61,367 nt of DNA from Lachnospiraceae bacterium. GTDB taxonomy: Bacteria > Bacillota > Clostridia > Lachnospirales > Lachnospiraceae. The stretch covers positions 6,141-67,507 of the forward strand of contig JAHYZZ010000012.1 in the NCBI GenBank assembly GCA_019424135.1, written 5' to 3'. Both the position numbers and the translations under genes were made by a program. The notes under the pieces were generated by a model that did not search any database, was not told the DNA's origin, and was given only the letters and a program-made list of their open reading frames with translations. Of the stretch, positions 40,405-49,853 are shown piece after piece (within the stretch, counting starts at the first letter, position 1; each line of letters opens with the position of its first letter).

Positions 40405-43107
40405 ATGAGCAAACCAAAAAGAATTACAAAAATTAAAACTATAAATATTGCAATAGGTATTTTGGCCCAAATCTATTTTTTGGTGCCGTGGTTAAATTCG
40501 GGTACGAAAAGATATAATGCCTTTACATATATTTTGAAAGGGTATAAGGAAGGGTTTGAACAACTTTTCCGGGGTGCGTTTCTTTCTGGTTATACGGGTG
40601 AGCTGCCAGGTGGTATTGCAGGCGGTGTTAAATTTTCGGAGCAGTTATTTTCCGTGCTTATGGGAATACTGTTATTTTTACAAATATTGGTTTTTATCTA
40701 TACCGTAGCCTCATGCCTCGGGTATCAATGGACAAAAATTCTGACTGTTTCCGTATGGATATTAGGGATTATGCTGGCGTTTTTCTATTATCAGACGTTA
40801 GAGGGAGCGTCAAGTCTGCCGGAGGGAATGGAACTTTCTATTCCCATGTCTGTATATGGCTATTTTCTGATTTTTGCAGTCGGCGGATTTATATGGATGA
40901 TGCTGATCAAGATGACAGAGCAATGGGATGAGGCAACGAAAAGAGCTAAAGAGGAACGTGTTCAGCGAAAGCTTGATAAGCAGGAACGCAAAAGACGACT
41001 GGCCTTCCCTGGGAAATATTGTGGCCTTTATTACCGGGTTATCTGGAAAGATCTAAGTTATCGGAAGAAGGATTTTTTGTTTCTCCTGCTGGCAGAGTTT
41101 TTATGCGCATTATTTTTATTTGCCGGCGGAGGTGTTTACGGTATCCTTTCTGCTGGCTACGGAGAAGACTTTGGGATGCTTGGCCTGGGGTTGGTAGAGA
41201 TTGTTTTGAATTTCATCGTAGTAGGTTCTCTGGTCTCGGTGTTTCTGCTGACGGTAGTATTTTCCTTCTATCGAAAAAAAAGAACGGCGAATATGGGCTT
41301 ATATGAGACCCTTGGCATGCGGAAAAAAGCGCTTGCCGCATTATGGGGAGGTGAGGTTTTTTTAAGTATTCTTATCGTATTGGCGATGACGGGACTTTTA
41401 GGAAATATGGTGTTATGGCTGCTGCGGACAGTCTTAGAAAAGCAATTGTCTGAAGTTGCCAGACTAGGATATATGAGCACAGAGGCTCAACTGGTTATGT
41501 TGTCAGGGATTGTGCTGCTTATTCTGTTTTCAGAGGGAATGTCCCGGGACATGAGCACTAAAAAAGGATCCCTGGATGCGAGAAACCGCGCTGTGGGCAG
41601 TGAAAAAATGCCGGGAAGACTGCGCTATTTGGGCACAGCGGCAGGGGGATTTGTCATGATCTTATGCGGAGTGGGCTTTTCCCAAAGGAGAATGGCGGAA
41701 AGCATCGGGATCTTTGCTGTATTTTTGATAGCCATGACCGTGTGCTTTTACAATGGCTGGATTATTTTTTTGGAGCATAAGAAAGAAAATCAGGAAAAGT
41801 ATTGCAAAGAACTTCTCAGACTCCATATCCTTTTTCACAAATATAAAACACTGGTTCTGAATCTGTCGCTTTTGGCGATACTCCATATCTGTGTGATTAC
41901 ATTTTTTGGAGCAAAATTTATATCGAGCCAGATAGTCGCGGATCCTGAAGAATTGTTTCCTTATGATTTTGTATGTCTGGCAAACACGAAAGACTCGCGC
42001 TATTTTGACAAAATTGAGGAGGAGTTTGCTGCAGAAATCTATGAATTCCCAATGGTAAGGGTCACTACGGTAGATGGGACAGAAGCACCTAATGAATATC
42101 GTCTGCCGATTCATCCGCAGGGACAACATATCGGGATATCAGAAAGTACATACAGGGAGCTGAAAGCCTTAAGAGGAGAGAAAGTATTAGAAAGTCTTGG
42201 TTTAGATGCAGACGGCAATGATATATATGTCATTTACCAGCAAGATCAGGCGGCCAAGGCAAAGCCGGTGGACTGGTACTTGTGGACACAAACGCCCTAT
42301 CTCCATATTGGAAATCCGGTATTAGCATGTAACCGCTATGACAGAAAAAAAGTATATCCGCCGCGTACAGTGATAGGAGAAGAAACGGGAAGTCTGATAG
42401 GAACATTGAGACAGGGGCGATATGAGGACATCATTGTATTTTCGGATGAGTATTTTGAGAAAATAAAAGACAGCTGGAAAGAGACGAGTATTATTACGGG
42501 GAAAAAGCTGGAAGAGGGGGAGAACAGAGACGAAAGGATAGAAGAGTCTGCAACATGCTTATATTTGCTTCGAGTGTCGGAAGCGTATAAAAACCCGGTT
42601 CGGGAAATATTGGGAGAATTTCGAAAGCAGTACAACAGTGAGGAAAAATATGATCCGCTGGTACGGCGTGTTTATGATAAAGATGAGTTGGTAAGTCAGA
42701 GGAATATGGAACATCGTATGGAAATTCTGCTAAATGGGTTTGTTGAGATTATGCTTCTGTTAGTTAGTTTGTTTCTGGTTCATATGAGAATAAAAATGGA
42801 TTTACCGGATCTGGCAAAGAGATACCTTTTCATGGAAAGATTAGGGATGCGTCAGAAGGAAAGGATCCGGTATGTAAAACAGGATATATCCAGATACTTG
42901 CATGTTCCGTTTGCACTAGCTGCGCCAGTTGTCATAATATTTACCTGTATTTTGTTTCAACTTCGAATGTTTAATGCGGATGATATTCAGAGCTATTTCA
43001 TTCATTTTGCTCCGCTTGTGGCGGGATATATTTTAATTCAGATAATAAATATAAAGTGGATTGAATATGTAGCAATAAGGCGGATAGAAGAGATAGCTTT
43101 ATCCTAA
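40405..43107 (+). CDS. large FtsX-like ABC permease (module 1, BceB-like size)
   Basis: The 900-residue membrane protein has several N-terminal helices, a charged segment of the RKLDKQERKRRL type, paired helix bundles and an extracytoplasmic domain before the last three helices. ATG 40405 (MSKPKR) matches the start of its homologue at 44307; an ATG at 40360 lies in the ATPase remnant and lacks a spaced ribosome site. The two large permeases share many blocks, such as VYQQDQAAKAKPVDWYLWT. It is likely part of a peptide-sensing or resistance transporter but lacks an adjacent intact ATPase. Confidence 0.85.
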   Translation: MSKPKRITKIKTINIAIGILAQIYFLVPWLNSGTKRYNAFTYILKGYKEGFEQLFRGAFLSGYTGELPGGIAGGVKFSEQLFSVLMGILLFLQILVFIYTVASCLGYQWTKILTVSVWILGIMLAFFYYQTLEGASSLPEGMELSIPMSVYGYFLIFAVGGFIWMMLIKMTEQWDEATKRAKEERVQRKLDKQERKRRLAFPGKYCGLYYRVIWKDLSYRKKDFLFLLLAEFLCALFLFAGGGVYGILSAGYGEDFGMLGLGLVEIVLNFIVVGSLVSVFLLTVVFSFYRKKRTANMGLYETLGMRKKALAALWGGEVFLSILIVLAMTGLLGNMVLWLLRTVLEKQLSEVARLGYMSTEAQLVMLSGIVLLILFSEGMSRDMSTKKGSLDARNRAVGSEKMPGRLRYLGTAAGGFVMILCGVGFSQRRMAESIGIFAVFLIAMTVCFYNGWIIFLEHKKENQEKYCKELLRLHILFHKYKTLVLNLSLLAILHICVITFFGAKFISSQIVADPEELFPYDFVCLANTKDSRYFDKIEEEFAAEIYEFPMVRVTTVDGTEAPNEYRLPIHPQGQHIGISESTYRELKALRGEKVLESLGLDADGNDIYVIYQQDQAAKAKPVDWYLWTQTPYLHIGNPVLACNRYDRKKVYPPRTVIGEETGSLIGTLRQGRYEDIIVFSDEYFEKIKDSWKETSIITGKKLEEGENRDERIEESATCLYLLRVSEAYKNPVREILGEFRKQYNSEEKYDPLVRRVYDKDELVSQRNMEHRMEILLNGFVEIMLLLVSLFLVHMRIKMDLPDLAKRYLFMERLGMRQKERIRYVKQDISRYLHVPFALAAPVVIIFTCILFQLRMFNADDIQSYFIHFAPLVAGYILIQIINIKWIEYVAIRRIEEIALS

Positions 43108-43228
43108 AAAATGTTATCAAATACAGATATTTAAATGAAAAAACATTCTAATTATATTATAATTTTTGTATAGTAATATATCGTTTTAAAGCAGTAGAGA
43201 AACTCTCTTGTAATATGGGGATGATAGC

Positions 43229-43520
43229 ATGTTTTATAATACAGTTGCAGTTGCTGCTATCAAGCTGAGGCAGGTGTAGAAAATGTGGCGTTGCTGGCTC
43301 AAGTCGTGGAACAGGTACGAAAAATTCCAGGTTATCATTGGGAAGGTTTTTTAGCAGTAGGCCGATAGGGGAAAGAATGCTCGGACTGAAACTTCAGTTG
43401 GATGCTCTAAGTATTGGAATTGCAGCAGGAATGGGATGTGGAATGTTGGTAGTCTCCACAGTGCTGGCATCCATTTGGATGTTCATCATGGAGCCTACAG
43501 GGATTCTCTCAACGGATTAA
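43229..43520 (+). pseudogene. deleted FtsX-like small permease gene (module 2)
   Basis: Frames around 43270 read VENVALLAQVVEQVRKIPGY, matching VEDVAQLDEITDQVTKLPGY of the permease at 38950. The sequence then jumps to RPIGERMLGLKLQLDALSIG and ends EPTGILSTD, matching the last 55 residues (GPLGERIFNLELQLSAAQVA, PKEILSTNV). The central helices are deleted and the frame is broken. The ATPase of module 2 starts 44 bases downstream. Confidence 0.85.
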
Positions 43521-43563
43521 GGTGAGAAACTATAATTTTGCAGATGATATAAAGGAGAAAAAG

Positions 43564-44202
43564 ATGGCAGTATTAGAATTAAAGGAAGTGGGGTACTATT
43601 ATTTCAGTGACAAACCGGTGTTGAAGGGGATTAATCTTTCTTTTGAAAAAGGAAAGTTCTATGCAATTTGCGGGCCATCGGGCTGTGGGAAAACCACACT
43701 TTTGTCTTTGATCGGAGGACTGGATGAGCCAAAAAGTGGAGAAATCCTGTATGAGGGGCAAAGCATTATGGAGAAAGGGAAGGGGCTGGCATGGCATCGG
43801 AGGAACAATGTGGCGTTCGTATTTCAGAATTATAACTTGATCGAATATATGACGCCAAAAGAGAATGTACTTTTGACAGCAAAGGAAGACCCGATGCCCA
43901 TATTGAAAAGTCTGGGAATCAGCGAAGAAGAAGCAAGGAGAAATGTGTTGAAGTTGTCTGGTGGACAGCAACAAAGAGTGGCGCTTGCCAGGGCCCTGGC
44001 AAGCCATGCTCCGATGATTTTGGCTGATGAACCCACAGGGAATCTGGACGAAGATACAGCGGAAGAGATTACACAGATTTTAAAAGATAATGCACATGAA
44101 CAGGAAAGATGTGTAATCGTGGTAACTCATTCAGATGCTGTGGCGGGGGAGGCGGATGTGGTGCTGAAGCTGGATCATGGGGAGATATATATTGCTGTTT
44201 AA
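43564..44202 (+). CDS. ABC transporter ATPase (module 2)
   Basis: The 212-residue ATPase of the MacB/LolD type has Walker A GPSGCGKTT at residues 37-45, the signature LSGGQQQR, Walker B ILADEPTGNLD and the switch histidine VVTHSD. I chose ATG 43564 since AAAGGAG lies seven bases upstream. It follows a destroyed small permease and precedes an intact large one. It is the only intact ATPase of the two modules, so it may serve the large permeases of both and the small permease of module 1. Confidence 0.92.
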   Translation: MAVLELKEVGYYYFSDKPVLKGINLSFEKGKFYAICGPSGCGKTTLLSLIGGLDEPKSGEILYEGQSIMEKGKGLAWHRRNNVAFVFQNYNLIEYMTPKENVLLTAKEDPMPILKSLGISEEEARRNVLKLSGGQQQRVALARALASHAPMILADEPTGNLDEDTAEEITQILKDNAHEQERCVIVVTHSDAVAGEADVVLKLDHGEIYIAV

Positions 44203-44306
44203 CAGGGTTTAGATGTTCGTAAAAGAGACATTCTGTCATACAGGAATAGGGATCTATGGTCCTATGCTGGTATGTGGGTATAGACCGTAAAAGGGGAGGT
44301 ATGGTT

Positions 44307-46985
44307 ATGAAAAGAATAAATAGATATTACATATGGCTATTGATTTTTGGAATTCTAGTACAGGTCTACTACTTTTATCCCTGGATCCGGGGAGCGGAGC
44401 ATACCTACAGTAGCATCACCTATCTTTTGGCTATCGTTCGGGAAGGCGGTGTGACGGAACTTATGAAGCAGGAGTTCCCGTTGAGCCTTGAGTTGGGTGG
44501 TAATCTGCCAGTGTTCGCTGTACAGTTTGCATTGATTGCGGGGCTTATGACGGTGGCGCAGGTACTTTCTGTGATCGCTGTGATTGGCGGCGTGACGGGA
44601 TTCCGATTTAAGATGTGTTCGGCAATTCCAGGTGCGATTGGCGGTGTACTGATATACCTTGCCGGAAATATTGTGGCGCCGGATGATGTCTTTATAGGGA
44701 ATCAGCAAATTCTTGGGACATTTACCTATTATTATCCTTATTTTGCGGTGATTACCGCGGGAATTTTCTATCTGGTGATCCGGGCTTTGGAGGCCTGGGA
44801 CGAGTCTGCAAGAAAAGTCAAAGCGGAGCGTGCGGCCCGGCGGGCCTACCGAAAAGAGCGAAAGCGCAGACTCCGGTTCCCAGGGCATTATTCCAAGCTG
44901 TTTTACTGGATTCTGTGGAAGGATCTGAAGTACCGCTGGAAGGATATGGCCTTTCTCCTCCTGTCGGCGTTTTTGTCCACCCTGTTTCTCTTCCTGGGAC
45001 TTGGGATCTATCAGAACTTTTCCGGAAGCTACGGAGAGGACGGCGGCATGCTGGGCTTAGGCCTGATAGAGATCATGAGGGACTTCCTGGTGGCGGTCGT
45101 GTTTATCGGACTGTTCCTGGTCTCTTCGACCCTGTCTTTCTATCAGAAACGGAAGCTTGCCAGTACCGGACTGATCGAAACCATGGGGATTCGAAGCGGT
45201 ACGCTTTTTGCGACCAGGATCGGAGAACTGCTGGCCTGCCTTGTGGCGTCGGTGCTGGGAGCGTATGCGGCAGGAAGCGTGATATTATACTTCTTGTGCA
45301 AGGGGATTGAAAGATGGCTTCCGGGATATGAAAGCAGTGGCATGGCAGGGACTAGCGTCTATATCTGGACATTTGTGGGGATGGCGCTTCTTGGACTATG
45401 TGCCTATGCGGTTTCCCTGGAGATGCGCGGGAGCAGCGGATCCACGGATACCAGGAATACGGTGGCTAAGTGGGAGTCGCTGACGGGAAGGTTCCCGAAA
45501 GTATCGACGGCGGCAGCTGGAATCTTGGGGATCCTCTGCCTGTATTTTTATCAGCAAAGAAGAATGGCAGAGAGCATCATCCTGGCCTGCGCCCTGCTGT
45601 TGTGTGTAGCGCTTACGTTCCGGGGCGTGTGGGGGATGAGGCTTGCGAAGCTGCAGCGGAATATCGAGGAAGGTTTACCGGCACTGCCAAGGATTTACCG
45701 GCTGCGCTACCGGTTCCGGACCACAGCCAGATATCTTTCGCTTTTGATGGTGGTGCATGTGTTTGCATTAAGCCTGTTTTCCATCAAGTTTATTTCCACC
45801 CGGATTGCAGATGATCCGGCGGATATGTATCCCTATGATTATGTCTATCTGGCAAACAGCCAGGACGGCCAGTATTTTGAGCGGCTTGAGGCGGAGTGTG
45901 AGGCAAAGATTTACAGCTTTCCCATGGTGCGGGCTACGACCCTGGACAACACGGAAATGCCGAATCAGTTTGTAGAGATTGTGATCCAGCAGGGTCAGAA
46001 TATCGGCATTTCAGAAACCACCTACCGGGCGTTGAAGGAACTGGCTGGAGAGCCCTGGGAGGATCTGAATCTGGACGCTGAAGGCAGAAAGATCCATGTG
46101 GTATACCAGCAAGATCAGGCATCGAAAGCCAAGCCGTTGGATTGGTACCTGTGGACAGATGAACCTTATGTGCACATCGGACAGGCATTACTTGCCCACA
46201 ACGAATATACACGAGAGGAGACGTATCCCCCAAGAGAGATCATAAGCGAAGAGCGGGAAGCCTTGATCGGTGCTTTCCGGCAGGGGAAGTATGAGAATTT
46301 GATTGTGTTCTCGGATGCTTATTTTGAATCCGTAAAGGATTCTTGGAAGACCACCGATCTTCTGACGGGAGAGCCGGTATCTGCGGAAGATGCGGTACCC
46401 GAGGTGACCATCCACGAGTGGCCTACCCAGTTAAAGCTGGTTAACGTTCCAGAGGAATATCAGGAACGGGCGGATGAAATCCTGGGTGAGTTCCGAAAAA
46501 GCCATGCTTTTGATGAAGATTTTGATCCGCTGGTAAAGAGCGCCTACATCGGAAGGGAAGGGCAGCACCAGAGAGAGATGGAGCGGCAGATGGAAACCAT
46601 TGTAAATGGCATCGTACTTCTGATGCTGCTGGTGGTGGGGATTTTCCTTTTTCGGATGAAGGTAAAGATGGATCTGCCGGAATTGAAACAGGATTACCGG
46701 TTTATGGAGACCTTTGGCATGGAAGAGAAGGAGAGGATCCGTCTTATGAAGCGGGAGATTTCCCGTTATGTACAGATACCTCTTCTGCTGGGGGCGGGCG
46801 TTTCGTTGGCGCTGACAGGAATCCTGTGGAAGCTTCGTCTTTATCAGACGTCGGATATGGCGGCCTATCTGAAATGGGGGCTCCTGGTATGGGGAGTCTA
46901 TGTGCTTGCACAGATCCTGAATATGAAGATGATCCAGAGAAATGTGGTACGGGTAGTAGAAGGAGATAAGGACATAGATATATAG
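44307..46985 (+). CDS. large FtsX-like ABC permease (module 2)
   Basis: The 892-residue protein is a clear homologue of the one at 40405 along its length, with ERKRRLRFPGHYSKLFYWIL (other copy RKRRLAFPGKYCGLYYRVI), and the conserved VYQQDQASKAKPLDWYLWT. It has N-terminal helices, a basic KAERAARRAYRKERK segment and C-terminal helices. ATG 44307 is eight bases after AGGGGAGG; the upstream ATG 44301 is too close. Base composition is clearly richer in GC than the module 1 copy. Confidence 0.87.
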   Translation: MKRINRYYIWLLIFGILVQVYYFYPWIRGAEHTYSSITYLLAIVREGGVTELMKQEFPLSLELGGNLPVFAVQFALIAGLMTVAQVLSVIAVIGGVTGFRFKMCSAIPGAIGGVLIYLAGNIVAPDDVFIGNQQILGTFTYYYPYFAVITAGIFYLVIRALEAWDESARKVKAERAARRAYRKERKRRLRFPGHYSKLFYWILWKDLKYRWKDMAFLLLSAFLSTLFLFLGLGIYQNFSGSYGEDGGMLGLGLIEIMRDFLVAVVFIGLFLVSSTLSFYQKRKLASTGLIETMGIRSGTLFATRIGELLACLVASVLGAYAAGSVILYFLCKGIERWLPGYESSGMAGTSVYIWTFVGMALLGLCAYAVSLEMRGSSGSTDTRNTVAKWESLTGRFPKVSTAAAGILGILCLYFYQQRRMAESIILACALLLCVALTFRGVWGMRLAKLQRNIEEGLPALPRIYRLRYRFRTTARYLSLLMVVHVFALSLFSIKFISTRIADDPADMYPYDYVYLANSQDGQYFERLEAECEAKIYSFPMVRATTLDNTEMPNQFVEIVIQQGQNIGISETTYRALKELAGEPWEDLNLDAEGRKIHVVYQQDQASKAKPLDWYLWTDEPYVHIGQALLAHNEYTREETYPPREIISEEREALIGAFRQGKYENLIVFSDAYFESVKDSWKTTDLLTGEPVSAEDAVPEVTIHEWPTQLKLVNVPEEYQERADEILGEFRKSHAFDEDFDPLVKSAYIGREGQHQREMERQMETIVNGIVLLMLLVVGIFLFRMKVKMDLPELKQDYRFMETFGMEEKERIRLMKREISRYVQIPLLLGAGVSLALTGILWKLRLYQTSDMAAYLKWGLLVWGVYVLAQILNMKMIQRNVVRVVEGDKDIDI

Positions 46986-47045
46986 ACGAATTAGGGGATG
47001 GAGCATTCAGTTAAATAAATAGCTTAGAAAGGGATTGTAAGAGTG

Positions 47046-47813
47046 ATGGAGAATCAAGGAGAAATCATCTTAGAAGCAAAAGAATTAATTCGCAATTATA
47101 CGAAGAGCGGCGCACAGAAAGGCAAAGACGAAATCAAGGTTTTAAAGGGACTCAATTTTGAAGTAAGGGCTCAAGAATTTGTCGGTATTATGGGACGTTC
47201 CGGCTGTGGCAAAACAACACTTTTAAAAATCCTCGGTATGATCGACCGTCAGACTGGCGGCAAGCTGTACTTTAAGGGAAACGATACGGAAGAACTGTGG
47301 AAAGATGAGCTTGCAGACATCCGTCGTAGAGAGATTGGTTTTGTATTTCAGGATTTTTACTTAATGGACAGTTTGACTGTCCGGGAAAATATTATGTTGC
47401 CGAAGATCTTAGATAAGGGAAAAGCGCAAGAGTGTATCCAGAAAGCGCAAGAAAATGCAAGGCAGTTTGGAATTCAGCATTTACTGGACAAAAAGCCGTA
47501 CGAGTTGTCGGGGGGCGAAAAACAAAGGGTGGCGATATGCCGTGCATTAATAAATGATCCCGAATTAATTTTGGCAGATGAACCAACTGGAAATTTAGAT
47601 TCTAAATCTGGAGACGTTGTGATTTCTACCTTAACCCAGATAAATCAAGATTTAGGAAAAACGATTGTCATGGTAACCCATGACCCTAAAATGGCCAGTT
47701 ACTGCAGCAGACTGATTCTTTTGAAGGACGGTGTGATATTGGATGATCTGAGGAAAGATACGGATCAGGAAACTTTTTACCAGAGTATTTTGGTGAAAAT
47801 GAAGGAATTGTAG
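47046..47813 (+). CDS. ABC transporter ATPase of peptide/MacB type
   Basis: This 255-residue ATPase has Walker A GRSGCGKTT, signature LSGGEKQR, Walker B ILADEPTGNLD and switch VTHDP. It differs from the module 2 ATPase and is closer to BceA-type proteins in its N-terminal extension (IRNYTKSGAQKGKDEIKVLK). A GTG at 47043 directly before the ATG is a possible start. It could power the duplicated 486-residue permeases 9-13 kb upstream, or the large permease just before it. The next gene encodes a small secreted protein. Confidence 0.9.
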   Translation: MENQGEIILEAKELIRNYTKSGAQKGKDEIKVLKGLNFEVRAQEFVGIMGRSGCGKTTLLKILGMIDRQTGGKLYFKGNDTEELWKDELADIRRREIGFVFQDFYLMDSLTVRENIMLPKILDKGKAQECIQKAQENARQFGIQHLLDKKPYELSGGEKQRVAICRALINDPELILADEPTGNLDSKSGDVVISTLTQINQDLGKTIVMVTHDPKMASYCSRLILLKDGVILDDLRKDTDQETFYQSILVKMKEL

Positions 47814-47868
47814 AAAGATTCATTGAAAGAGTAGTTGCATAAAGGACTTTACTATTGTAGGAGGGAGT

Positions 47869-48255
47869 ATGGTGATCAAAAAAAAGACGAGCTATATTAT
47901 AATAGTAATGTGTTTATTATTTATTGTAATAAAAGGAATAAGCCCGATAGCATTTGCCAAAGATGGAATGATTACCAGGATAAAAGTAGATGACTTTGAT
48001 AAACAAGATATAATTGATATACATATCTATGAAATCGACCGAATCAGTCGTCACAACGGAGCAGTAATGAAAAATGTGTACTTTTTTAATTTGGGGTTTA
48101 AGAAACCCCATGTAGAAAGTACAGAAAGGGAAGAGAAGATAAAAGTTGAACGAGTATTTCCGTTTTTATATAAATGGAAATGCACTGCTGGCGATGGTGA
48201 CTATAGGGTAACAATAAATAATAAAAAATATTATTTTGCTTATTTGTGGAATTAA
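47869..48255 (+). CDS. small secreted protein, unknown function
   Basis: The 128-residue protein starts with a basic MVIKKK and a hydrophobic stretch to about residue 24, then a likely signal peptidase site after IAFA. The mature part of about 100 residues has strand-rich character and one cysteine (WKCTAGDGDYRVTI). I do not recognise it. The ribosome site is GGAGGG. It is AT-rich like the left part of the island and may be an immunity or accessory protein for the neighbouring transporter. Confidence 0.72.
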   Translation: MVIKKKTSYIIIVMCLLFIVIKGISPIAFAKDGMITRIKVDDFDKQDIIDIHIYEIDRISRHNGAVMKNVYFFNLGFKKPHVESTEREEKIKVERVFPFLYKWKCTAGDGDYRVTINNKKYYFAYLWN

Positions 48256-48266
48256 TTAGTATTTTT

Positions 48267-49613
48267 TTACAGAGCAGATTTTAAAGGCAGAGAATTTTCG
48301 ACTTTTTCCACGCCTTCGCCGATGATGGCCTGTGTTCTTGCAGCGGATTCATCGGCCTGCTCTTTGATGTCGGCGATGCCGGTCATATCTTCTAGCTGTT
48401 CAGTATCATTTACCGGAAGAACAACAAATACAGCACCGTTGTCACCTTCGTATCGATGGGTCCACATCGGCGTGAAAGTGGCCTTGGTCAGAGATACCTT
48501 CCCCTTCGAATCCCTGGAAAGAGAAAGGGAGAGAAGATAACTGTCTTCAGTTTCTCCGGTCGGAAGCTCCTCCTGCATGTATGCAATCTGCTGATTGGAC
48601 AGGAAGTTGCCGATTGCATAGGCGCAGAGCATCTGGTGTCCGCTGTCTGGGGAAGTCAAGATGTCCACCGGCTGGATCACATGGGGGTGGCTCCCGATCA
48701 GTGCGTCGATTCCGATATCACAGAGCTTTTGGGCAATTTCTTCTTGCTCTTGGGACTGCTGGGTCTGATATTCAGTTCCCCAGTGCATATAGGCAATGGT
48801 ATACTGAGCCCCTTCTTTTTTCATGGCGTCAAAGGAGTTTTCCATCTGGCTGTAAAAGGTATCCAGATCATGGTAGTTAAAGGAATTGATCAAAGGAGAG
48901 ATGTCTTCTGACACAGGGATTGCATTAATGGAAGGTTCCCCTTCTTCCTCCGTGGTCTCATAAACATAACTGATGACACCGACTTTGATGCCGTTTACAT
49001 CCACGATTTCGTATCGCTTCTGGTCTTTGCCAGAACGGGTGCCCATATACGAAAGCTTCTTTTCTTTCAGCACATCCATGGTCCGAAGGAGTCCCTCGTC
49101 GCCTCCGTCAAGGAGGTGGTTACTGGCCAGATTGACCATGTCGAAGCCACATCCGGACAGGGAGTCTGCCAGCTCATCCGGGGACCGGAACATAGGGTAA
49201 CCACTGTAGCCGGCGTCCTTGCCGGCAAGGGAGGTTTCCAGCGTGACAGTAGAGATATCTGTCTGCTTCAGAAGAGAGCGGCAGTAGTCGAAAATAGGAG
49301 CATAGTCGTAGCTGTCCTCTTCAGAATTGTAATAAGTCTCTGAGTTTAAAATCGGCCCATGGAAGACAATGTCTCCGGCGGCGGTCCAGGTGGCCTTGGC
49401 GGACAAGTTTTTTGACGCTTGGGCAGTCTTTTTCTGATTTTGTTGTGTAGAAGGAAAAGCAAGTGATGTCAGGGCTGCCAACAGGATGCCAAGAAGGATC
49501 AGCTCAAATAAAAAGATAAAAAAGTTCTGATCGCCCTCAGAAGAAAATGGTAGATGTCCCTGGTGGCTTTGATGCTCCAGGGCTTTTTTTCTGTGTTCTT
49601 CAAATTCAGACAT
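48267..49613 (-). CDS. CapA-family (poly-gamma-glutamate synthesis-like) surface protein
   Basis: This 448-residue protein has a cytosolic N-terminus, a single membrane helix (about 31-52) and an extracytoplasmic CapA phosphoesterase-like domain. Motifs are GDIVFHGPI, LETSLAGKD, NLASNHLLDGG, MHWGTEY and IGSHPHVIQPV, including the conserved metal-site N-H and H-P-H. CapA proteins take part in polyglutamate capsule formation, but the synthetase genes capB and capC are not nearby, so the role may be a different surface phosphoesterase. It is convergent with the secreted protein gene. Confidence 0.85.
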   Translation of the reverse strand: MSEFEEHRKKALEHQSHQGHLPFSSEGDQNFFIFLFELILLGILLAALTSLAFPSTQQNQKKTAQASKNLSAKATWTAAGDIVFHGPILNSETYYNSEEDSYDYAPIFDYCRSLLKQTDISTVTLETSLAGKDAGYSGYPMFRSPDELADSLSGCGFDMVNLASNHLLDGGDEGLLRTMDVLKEKKLSYMGTRSGKDQKRYEIVDVNGIKVGVISYVYETTEEEGEPSINAIPVSEDISPLINSFNYHDLDTFYSQMENSFDAMKKEGAQYTIAYMHWGTEYQTQQSQEQEEIAQKLCDIGIDALIGSHPHVIQPVDILTSPDSGHQMLCAYAIGNFLSNQQIAYMQEELPTGETEDSYLLSLSLSRDSKGKVSLTKATFTPMWTHRYEGDNGAVFVVLPVNDTEQLEDMTGIADIKEQADESAARTQAIIGEGVEKVENSLPLKSAL

Positions 49614-49797
49614 TTTTTTTGTTGAGTCCCTTTCGGAAGATGAAACAGACTCTCCCCCTCTTTTGTATCATATAGTTATTGTACCTCTCTATATGGACAA
49701 AAACAAGCGCAAGTTTTGGTGATGCTATTACGGAAACGGACGTTGACATCCGTTATTATATAGAAAAATGACAGTCAGTATGAAAGGAGAATAGAAG

Positions 49798-49853
49798 ATG
49801 ATGAGATTTGAGCTAAGCGAACGCTTAAGAGAATATATGGAAGAAAATCATTA
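49798..49853 (+). pseudogene. 5' fragment of a gene resembling HesB/IscA-like proteins
   Basis: A consensus AAAGGAGA site precedes ATG 49798. The first 20 residues, MMRFELSERLREYMEENHYR, look like the start of HesB-like iron-sulfur proteins. The frame then runs into the antisense strand of the MFS gene for 107 residues without matching anything, so only the start seems to be original. The MFS gene end appears to have replaced the rest. Confidence 0.4.

Noticed and set aside
31352..48255. Prophage or conjugative element
   Set aside because: No phage structural, relaxase, integrase or transposase gene is seen; the content is signalling, peptidase and ABC genes.
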